Positions 51,235 through 58,652 of a stretch of 64,000 nt of DNA are shown piece after piece. A program made the position numbers and the translations under genes. The notes below the pieces were generated by a model that did not search any database, had not been told where the DNA came from, and saw nothing but the letters and a program-made list of their open reading frames with translations. The DNA is taken from assembly GCA_023053545.1 (NCBI GenBank), contig JAKZAN010000086.1, positions 62,001 through 126,000 on the forward strand, in the 5' to 3' direction. Position 1 is the first letter of the stretch, and every line of letters starts with the position of its first letter. The DNA is from Lepidurus packardi. Taxonomy: Eukaryota; Arthropoda; Branchiopoda; Notostraca; Triopsidae.

Positions 51235-52328
51235 TCATGAAGTACTGACTTAATTCACGAACTAATGACTTAATTCATGAATTACGGACTTAATTAATGA
51301 ATTACTGACTTCAATGAAATGCTGACTTAATTCATGAATTATGGACTTAATTAATGAAGTACTGACTTAAATCATGATTTTGTGAGCAAAAATTCATGAA
51401 ATACTGATTTAATTCATGAATTACTGACTTAATTCATAAATTACTGATTTAATTCATTAATTACTGACTTAATTCAATTAATTCATGAATTATGGACTTA
51501 ATTCATTAATTTCTGACTTAATTCAATTAATTAATTAAATACTGACTTAATTCAATTAATTGATGAATTATGGACTTAATTAATTAACTCCAGACTTAAT
51601 TAATGAATTACTGGCTTATTTTTATGATTTACTGACTTAATTCATGAATTACTGACTAAATTAATAAACTACTTACTAAATTCATGAATTACTGACTTAA
51701 TTCATGAATTACTGACTTAATTCATGAATTATGGACTTAATTAATTAATTACGGACTTAATTAATTAATTACGTACTTAATTCATGAAGTACTGACTTAA
51801 TTCACGAACTAATGACTTAATTCATGAATTACGGACTTAATTAATGAATTACTGACTTCAATGAAATGCTGACTTAATTCATGAATTATGGACTTAATTA
51901 ATGAAGTACTGACTTAAATCATGATTTTGTGAGCAAAAATTCATGAAATACTGATTTAATTCATGAATTACTGACTTAATTCATAAATTACTGATTTAAT
52001 TCATTAATTACTGACTTAATTCAATTAATTCATGAATTATGGACTTAATTCATTAATTTCTGACTTAATTCAATTAATTAATTAAATACTGACTTAATTC
52101 AATTAATTGATGAATTATGGACTTAATTAATTAACTCCAGACTTAATTAATGAATTACTGGCTTATTTTTATGATTTACTGACTTAATTCATGAATTACT
52201 GACTAAATTAATAAACTACTTACTAAATTCATGAATTACTGACTTAATTCATGAATTACTGACTTAATTCATGAATTATGGACTTAATTAATTAATTACG
52301 GACTTAATTAATTAATTACGTACTTAAT
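51235..52328. repeat. 547-bp tandem duplication in satellite 2
   Basis: A block with the unusual landmarks TTCACGAACTAATGAC and GATTTTGTGAGCAAAAATTC occurs twice. AGTACTGACTTAATTCACG starts at 51241 and 51788, 547 bp apart. The copies look nearly identical. Confidence 0.88.
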
Positions 52329-52352
52329 TAATGAAGTACTTACTTAAATCAT

Positions 52353-52363
52353 GATTTTCTGAC

Positions 52364-52365
<2 letters not shown>
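52353..52365. repeat. Target-site duplication, left of E2
   Basis: GATTTTCTGACTT directly before the T-run, repeated at 57323-57335. The TTTTCTGAC variant is a minority satellite 2 form, so the match is more telling than for a consensus unit. Confidence 0.82.
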
Positions 52366-52396
<31 letters not shown>

Positions 52397-52403
52397 GGAT
52401 ATT

Positions 52404-52426
52404 GGCGTGAGCATAGCTCGTTGCCT
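52404..52426 (-). other. Conserved 3'-end stem-loop of LINE E2
   Basis: Plus strand GGCGT-GAGC-ATA-GCTC-GTTGCCT: a 4-pair stem with a 3-base loop, ~14 bases from the tail. The flanking GGCGT and TTGCCT are shared with E1 and E3, while the stem bases differ but still pair. Confidence 0.68.
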
Positions 52427-52564
52427 CCCTCGTCTATTAGCCTTGCTGTCCTACATATGTTACACTCTTTACAATCGTACATTCACGTACACATTATACC
52501 TAAAAGGTAATGAAGAAATAAAAATAAAGAGGGAGAAGAAAAGAAAAGCGTATGGCGGATGGTA

Positions 52565-55500
52565 TTAAGTTTGTAATTTGTTCATTGCCGAGTTAAAAAA
52601 CGTCCCGAGGGGAACAAAGGCTTTTGGCTCTGTGAGGAGAACTTGGGGGCTAAAGTGCAATTTCATTCTTGATAGCTGTCGTAAGAGAATTGCTCTGTTT
52701 TTATTAACTCGTCTACACTTGAAAAATATATGTGGTAAATCTTGGTTCGAGTAATTGTTACAAGCACATGTCATGTCATTAGTCTTCTTTATGCGGAAAA
52801 GATATTTTTTAGTCGGGAAATGTGTAGAACGTAGTCTTATTATCGTCGCAATAGTCTTTCTGTCTATTTTCGATTTACAGATTGATAGCTTTGAGGGGAC
52901 AACACCTAAATCACGGAGAGGAGACGGGGAATCTGACCACCTTTCTCTCCATTTTTCCATTACTTTATTTTTTACTAACTCGGGTGTGTAACTGTTCCCA
53001 TCTGGGAAATTACTGAGTTTCAATGTTCGGATAATGTAGGAACAAGACCTATACCGTCTATGCTCCGGTTCTGAAGCTGTAGTGTCTGGTGGGCAAGTTA
53101 AGCTAAACCTTAAAATGCGTTCTAAGGACATAAGATCCAAGGGGGGTATGCCCGCTTCAACTTCTAGGGTCGCTGTAGGAGTAGTTCTAAGGGTGCCTGT
53201 AATTAGCAGAAGGGCCTGTCTGTGAAGCGTCCGTATAGCTGGTAATTTTGTTAGGTCGACATTACAGAAAGCAGGGATTCGATAGAGAATCTTCGGATAC
53301 AACAAGCTTGTTACCAGGGTTCTTACTTGATATGTTTGGATTGAAGGGATGAATTTGATCAGTTTCCGAAGCCTGTTTAGCACGAGGTTTCCTTCCACTG
53401 CTAGATGGGATGCCTGCTTATTCCAGTTAAGCTTACTGTCGTAGCGCAGTCCCAGATACTTAACTTCCTGTTTGGGTTCTATCATGGTTCCACTCCACTC
53501 TAGTGGAGTTGTATCAGTAACTCTCTTTCTTGTAAAATGAATGAGTTCTGTTTTGTTTTTTGAAAAATTGAGACCTAGTAGTTTACCCCATTTAACAATA
53601 GCTTTGACCGCACTTTTTAATAGTCTCACATTAACTCTGCCTGTCGACCCAGATACAATTAAGATTAAATCGTCTGCGAATGCTAGTATTTTTATACGTT
53701 TTGATTTCACTAGGTTGAGTACACCATCGATGTACATTAGAAATAGTATTGGTGAAAGGGGTGACCCCTGTGGCACCCCTTTTTTAATGGCAAAAGTCTC
53801 ACTAGTTACCGAGCCCTGGCAAAGATATCCAGTCCTGTTTACCAGGAAACTGCTCAACCAATTGGTTATTATGGGTGGTAACTTTTTCTTTCTTGCTTTT
53901 TCTAATAATTTCTTATGGACGACATTATTAAACGCATCTTCAATATCAAGCAATAACGCCGAGGTGACCTTGCGATTGTGAAAATCTTTAAGAACTGAGT
54001 CGGAAAAAGACAAAAGGGCATTAACAGTGGACCTGTGGGGTCTAAACCCCCATTGGTTGTGAGACAGCAAGTTTTTGGACTCAAGGTATGTCCCAATTCT
54101 AACAGCGATGGCTTTCTCTAGTATTTTTCCAATGTGGGAAAGAAGTGCAATGGGTCGAAAGCTCTTACTCGTGGAGTAATCCGTCTTCCCTGGTTTGGGG
54201 ATCGGGAGTATTTTTGACACCTTCCAAATTTTAGGGAAATAGCTTAAGTCAATACTAGCGTTGAAAAGTTTAGTTACGTAATTATCAATAACATGCCATG
54301 TCTTCTTGATTATGATGGGTTGGATGCCATCTTCGCCAGGTGCCTTTAACGGGGGTAATTTATTAACTATTTCTGTAAGTTCCTTAATGGTAAAGAGTGC
54401 CTGTTGTCTTTGTCTAGTCGAGTATGTCTTTCTCTTTATTGTACGTCTTATTTCATTCCTTGAAGTTATAGATTGTTCATCTGTGTTAAACATTTTCTTT
54501 GCTAGAAGATTTAGTTTACCTGTTACAGAGGTCAAAGGATCGTTATTATCGTCTCGTAGAAGATCTAGTGCGTCCTTTTGAGTCGTTATTCGAGTTTTTC
54601 TGTCAAGATTCCATAGTATACGTGAGTCTGGATTGTTTAATTGAGTTGTCCAGTATTTTCCCCTCGCTTGTCGACGCTTTAACGTATATGTATTGCGTAA
54701 GTCTTTCCATACTCTTTCCTTTGTTTTATCCGGGGACGCTTTATAACACTTTAAATTACGAGCCACTTCTTTACGTAGCGTTGATAGTTCCTCGTTCCAC
54801 CATGAGTTTTTGCGACCTGTGAACGACTTCTTTGGGATACACAACTTTATAGATTCGCGCATTGTTTCCGATAGATAGTTGGCTGCAGAGTCTAGCTGCT
54901 CTGTTGACTTGATATCAAAGAGTTTGTCTTCCAGTTGTAGTTTTTCTGAAAGGTAGCTGCTTAGTTGCGACCAATTGGCTCTCCTATAGTTCCACACTTC
55001 CCTGGTTGGTTCTTCTACTGGTGTCGAAATTTCTAGGAGAAGAGCCTTGTGATCGGAGTAATTGTGGAATGTAATATCATCTAAAATTCGCAGCTTTAGA
55101 AGATGTATTATTTCCGGGGAGGCAAACACTAGGTCTAACGTTGAAGTTTGACCTTTCTCATTGTGGAATGTAATTTCGTTTCTGCAGTTCAACAATGTTA
55201 ATCCTTTTTCCGTGACCAATTCGTAGAGTTGTTCTCCTGGTTTGTCAGGAGGCTTGTCTTCCCAGCTCCAATGGTGAGCGTTAAAGTCACCCCATACGAT
55301 AATCGGCAGGTTGGTATCTTTTAAGTCTTTCCATATTTCTTCTAGCAATTTTGTGGTATCTGAGGATTGACTTCTGTACAGAGTTATTAGGAAAATAGGT
55401 ATGTTTCGGGGAGGGCATATCTTAGTTATTGTGTATAGCTCACTGCATCTCACAATTTGCATATGTTGAGTGCGGTGGTGTTTGAAGCAAACCGCGCCAA

Positions 55501-55738
55501 TATAGTTTGTAGTAGGGAGGAAGGGATGAAATCCTTGATTTGGCAGGTTCAGTAGGTTCAGTGGTGGCTCAAGAATAAATGTAGCTAGTGAGTAAAGATT
55601 GTTTGCCTCCCGGAGGGTTTCAGATAGTTGTAGGAAGCTTTTCCGTATGTTATGCAGGAGTACTCTCGTAGGGTGGGGTTTTTGGTAGGACCGGGATGGG
55701 TTACTCAGGGTGTCGAAGGGGTCAAGTTTTTGGTTGAG
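52565..55738 (-). CDS. LINE E2 ORF2: endonuclease-reverse transcriptase
   Basis: The frame is open from 55738 to the stop at 52565 (1057 codons). The first ATG is only at 55462, already inside the endonuclease, so the protein must begin upstream. The upstream part reads LLHNIRKSFLQLSETLREAN and ILEPP, matching the E1 ORF2 start. In coordinates from the ATG: GDFNAHHW 58-65 and YSDHKA 135-140 (endonuclease active site), WWNEELSTLRKEV 221-233, FRPIALLSHIGKILEKAI 435-452, motif A LLLDIEDAFNN 503-513, KKGVPQGSPLSP 560-571, catalytic FADD 595-598, and zinc motif CACNNYSNQDLPHIFFKC 899-916. All key residues appear present. It nicks target DNA and reverse-transcribes element RNA there. The frame overlaps the end of ORF1 by 17 bases in the +1 frame. 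Confidence 0.88.
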   Translation of the reverse strand, partial: LNQKLDPFDTLSNPSRSYQKPHPTRVLLHNIRKSFLQLSETLREANNLYSLATFILEPPLNLLNLPNQGFHPFLPTTNYIGAVCFKHHRTQHMQIVRCSELYTITKICPPRNIPIFLITLYRSQSSDTTKLLEEIWKDLKDTNLPIIVWGDFNAHHWSWEDKPPDKPGEQLYELVTEKGLTLLNCRNEITFHNEKGQTSTLDLVFASPEIIHLLKLRILDDITFHNYSDHKALLLEISTPVEEPTREVWNYRRANWSQLSSYLSEKLQLEDKLFDIKSTEQLDSAANYLSETMRESIKLCIPKKSFTGRKNSWWNEELSTLRKEVARNLKCYKASPDKTKERVWKDLRNTYTLKRRQARGKYWTTQLNNPDSRILWNLDRKTRITTQKDALDLLRDDNNDPLTSVTGKLNLLAKKMFNTDEQSITSRNEIRRTIKRKTYSTRQRQQALFTIKELTEIVNKLPPLKAPGEDGIQPIIIKKTWHVIDNYVTKLFNASIDLSYFPKIWKVSKILPIPKPGKTDYSTSKSFRPIALLSHIGKILEKAIAVRIGTYLESKNLLSHNQWGFRPHRSTVNALLSFSDSVLKDFHNRKVTSALLLDIEDAFNNVVHKKLLEKARKKKLPPIITNWLSSFLVNRTGYLCQGSVTSETFAIKKGVPQGSPLSPILFLMYIDGVLNLVKSKRIKILAFADDLILIVSGSTGRVNVRLLKSAVKAIVKWGKLLGLNFSKNKTELIHFTRKRVTDTTPLEWSGTMIEPKQEVKYLGLRYDSKLNWNKQASHLAVEGNLVLNRLRKLIKFIPSIQTYQVRTLVTSLLYPKILYRIPAFCNVDLTKLPAIRTLHRQALLLITGTLRTTPTATLEVEAGIPPLDLMSLERILRFSLTCPPDTTASEPEHRRYRSCSYIIRTLKLSNFPDGNSYTPELVKNKVMEKWRERWSDSPSPLRDLGVVPSKLSICKSKIDRKTIATIIRLRSTHFPTKKYLFRIKKTNDMTCACNNYSNQDLPHIFFKCRRVNKNRAILLRQLSRMKLHFSPQVLLTEPKAFVPLGTFFNSAMNKLQT

Positions 55739-57020
55739 CTAGGGTTTGGGTTAGCGGGTTGTAGGGGTTGCGTTTCTGTCTTTCGGCGACACGTACTGGG
55801 CAGCTATTGTCGAACGAGAAATGGTTGCCATCGCAGTTACTGCATTTCTTTTGATTGTTAGAACAGTCTCTTGTCGTATGTCTGCCCGCGCATTTTCCAC
55901 AAGATGGTTGAGGTTCTTTGCAGTGGGCTGCCGTGTGGCCATATTTTTGGCAGTTGTAGCACTGAGTGAGGAGCTCTTGACGACGATCTTCCACCTGGAC
56001 GGATCTGCTATAAGCATAAACGTAACCTCGACTGAGTAGCCTTGCTTTAGCTTCCGCCGTCGGACATGTGAATAGAAGTGAACCAAATGTTTTGGTGCTG
56101 TCTGAATTTATCCAACGCAGTGAGTCAGCCGTGAATTCAACTTGTGTTGATGTGTTTTTCTTATTCAGGTGGTTCGCAATTTCTTCGAAGTTGGGCTGCC
56201 TGGGTATTTGGTGGATCACGACCACATTACGGGATTTCGGTCGGATTGCCTTAATTCTGCCAAATGAGTCTAGTGTGGTATCTTGAAGGAGGAGCTCTGT
56301 TTTATTCCTATCTTTTACGCTATCCAGTGTAATTTCAATGTGTTCTTTAGTTTTCCGAGCCAGGATGATATTGGTAGCGTTGGAGCCACATTTTTTTTGT
56401 AGATCCTTGTCCAATTTCTGGAGTAGATCTTCTCTTTTAACAAATTCTTTCCTTTTCTCTTCATCCTGTTGTTGAATGTAGACCGTGAGCTCGTCTTGTC
56501 GTTTTCTTTGTGGGCTTGACTGCCTTTGTTGAATGGGGGTTCCAGAGGGCTTATACGGTAGAGGTCGTTTGCGGTTCACTGTAGACCACGGGCCTTCCAG
56601 TGGAGATGGTGTAGCCGGTGTAGGGTTCAATTAGATACCGTGTTTAGCAACAATTTCCTTTAAGGACTTCATTTCTAACAGTAATTGGGGGACGCTTTCT
56701 GCAATTGGTAGTAAATCATCAATTTTGCAAGTGAGAATGGCCACTTTATTCAATAGCTCTTCATTCTGGTCTTTAAGCATTTCTAGCATTTCAGTTGAAC
56801 TGAACGTGTTCGAGTTGTCTCGCACCCTTTTCTTCGGGCGTTCAATTGGGACTGTATTGGTTAGGTTGTTCTCCGTAAATTTGTGGCGTACACTTGGGAC
56901 TGTATTGGTTGGGTTGTTCTCCGTTAGTTTGGTACACGCATAGCACAATTTGCTGTTGGTTGAAACCGGATCAAAGAAACTGTCGCAGGACTCACAACGG
57001 GTACCTGTTTGTTCTTCCAT
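55722..57020 (-). pseudogene. LINE E2 ORF1 (gag-like), one in-frame stop
   Basis: The frame is open from 57161; the preferred ATG is at 57020 (MEEQTGTRCESC), by likeness to E1 (MAEQ). Near the N-terminus is CxxC-x13-CxxC, then a 16-codon tandem duplication, a coiled coil (MLEMLKDQNEELLNKVAIL), and a single TAA at 56631-56633 in the same frame. The rest follows: a gag-like core with VVVIHQIPRQPNFEEIANHL, then three knuckles (CYNCQKYGHTAAHC, CGKCAGRHTTRDC, CSNCDGNHFSFDNSC). The stop falls between coiled coil and core. It is either a recent mutation or a sequencing error. The end overlaps ORF2. Confidence 0.82.
56848..56945 (-). repeat. 48-bp tandem duplication in E2 ORF1
   Basis: GGGACTGTATTGGTT occurs at 56848 and 56896. 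The 48-bp period adds 16 codons in frame (TENNPTNTVP then TENNLTNTVP), between the zinc module and the coiled coil. Confidence 0.8.
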
Positions 57021-57322
57021 GTTTTCTGTTAGACTTTCCTTGTTTGCTGAGTCACTGTCAACAACACCCCTCCTCTCTCCGGAGGAGGGTTGGGGAGAGC
57101 GTAGCATGTCACCATACAAGGGATAAGTAAAAACTATCAGAGCTTGATTAGTTAGTATCAAAATAAGTCAACTTGTAACTCAATCGATTAGCGAGATTGT
57201 TTGCAATCCAATGAGGTAACTCACAGGTACACTGTACGATTGAACCACTGAAAATATTTGGAAAGCTAGGGAACTAACTGAAAACACGTCTACTTCAGAC
57301 GTTGTCCGCCGAAGGGCCTTCC
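57021..57322 (-). other. LINE E2 5' leader
   Basis: About 300 bases from the element's 5' end to the preferred ORF1 start. It includes the stem-loop at 57068-57089 and an upstream in-frame extension of ORF1 (ATGs at 57161 and 57107) that may be untranslated. An internal promoter is expected for a LINE but no specific motif was identified. Confidence 0.55.
57068..57089 (-). promoter_or_regulatory. Stem-loop upstream of E2 ORF1 start
   Basis: CCCTCCTC-TCTCCG-GAGGAGGG is a perfect 8-pair stem with a 6-base loop, about 48 bases before the preferred ORF1 ATG. E1 and E0 carry GC-rich stem-loops of different sequence at a similar place. A translational role is inferred. Confidence 0.5.
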
Positions 57323-57335
57323 GATTTTCTGACTT
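57323..57335. repeat. Target-site duplication, right of E2
   Basis: GATTTTCTGACTT directly after the E2 5' end (...GGGCCTTCC on the plus strand). Satellite 2 continues with AATTCATGAAG. Confidence 0.82.
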
Positions 57336-58391
57336 AATTCATGAAGTACTGACTTAAATCATGATTTTCTGACTTAATTCATGAATTACTGACTTAATTC
57401 ATGAATTATGGACTTAATTTATTAATTACGGACTTGTGTAGTTAATTACTGACTAAATTAATTAATTACTAACTTAATTAATGAATTACTGACTTAATTA
57501 ATGAATTACTGATTTAATTAATGAATTGCTGACTTAATTAATGAATTCCTGACTGAATCATGAATTACAACCTTAATTCATGAATTACAACCTTAATTCA
57601 TGAATCACTGACTTAATTCATGAATTTCTAACTTAATTAATGAAATACTGACTTAATTCATCAACTACTGACTTAAGTAATGAATTACTGACTTAATTAA
57701 TGAACTACTGACTTAAGTAATGAATTACTGACTTAATTAATGAAATACTGACTTAATTAATGAAATACTGACTTAATTAATGAATTACTGACTTAATTCA
57801 TGAATTATGGACTTAATTATTGAAATACTGACTTAAATCATGATTTTCTGACTAAATTCATGAATTACTGACTTAAATCATGATTTTCTAACTAAATTCA
57901 TGAATTACTGACTTAATTCATGAATTACTGACTTAATTAATAAATTACTGACTTAATTAATTAATTACTGACTTAATTCAATTAATTCATGAATTATGGA
58001 CTTAATTAATTATCTCCGGACTTAATTAATGAATTACTGACTTAATTCATGAATTTCCGACTTATTTCATGAATTATGGACTTAATTAATGAAGTACTGA
58101 CTTGAATCACGATTTTCTTACTTAATCAATGAATTAATGACTTAATTCATGAATTACTGACTTAATTCATGATTTACTGACTCAATTTATGAATTACTGA
58201 CTTAAATCATGAATTACGGACTTGATTAATGAAATACTGATTTAATTCATGAATTACTGACTAAATTCATGAATTACTGACTTAATTCATGAATTACTGA
58301 CTTAATTCTTGAATTAATGATTTAATTCATGAATTACTGACTAAATTAATTAATTAATGACTTAATTAATGAATTACTGACTAAATTAATT
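57336..58391. repeat. Satellite 2 array, fifth block
   Basis: About 1.05 kb of satellite 2 between E2 and E3, with the usual variant mix. No gene. Confidence 0.95.
58381..58391. repeat. Target-site duplication, left of E3
   Basis: CTAAATTAATT before the T-run, repeated at 62426-62436. The low-complexity A/T sequence makes its exact length uncertain. Confidence 0.65.
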
Positions 58392-58410
58392 TTTTTTTAA
58401 TTGAATTGCG

Positions 58411-58435
58411 GGCGTAGGCTGAAAGCCTGTTGCCT
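58411..58435 (-). other. Conserved 3'-end stem-loop of LINE E3
   Basis: Plus strand GGCGT-AGGCT-GAA-AGCCT-GTTGCCT: a perfect 5-pair stem with a GAA loop. Relative to E2 two stem pairs are changed on both sides. Confidence 0.68.
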
Positions 58436-58652
58436 GACTTGTTTATTGTCAAATCATTTACATGATTTAGTCTTAAAAACTTTATAACAAATTAGGGGGG
58501 GGGGATAGGGAAGTGGGTAGCGGTAAGAGTAGGAGGAGCAGTATCAAGTAATATGTTTCCGTGTTATTGGGAGGTTGAGGTGCAGAAAGTCCGTTTGGTC
58601 TCGGAAAGAAAGAGTTTAACAGCAGTGAAAAGTTTTGGGTTGGTGAGAAAGT

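Larger units (their letters stand above)
50409..52365. repeat. Satellite 2 array, fourth block
   Basis: 20-bp satellite 2 between Gypsy B and LINE E2, containing a 547-bp tandem duplication and a 60-bp exact duplication (50821-50880 and 50881-50940). No gene. Confidence 0.95.
52366..57322 (-). mobile_element. LINE E2, nearly intact
   Basis: A 4.96-kb minus-strand LINE. In sense it runs: ~300-bp leader, ORF1 (to 55722), ORF2 (to 52565), ~165-bp 3' UTR and poly(A) of ~25 (52364-52389). A 13-bp target duplication (GATTTTCTGACTT) flanks it. ORF2 is fully open, and ORF1 is interrupted by one in-frame stop. This is the best-preserved LINE in the window and probably the youngest. It has no RNase H. 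The elongated tail and clean ends indicate ordinary target-primed insertion into satellite 2. Confidence 0.92.
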
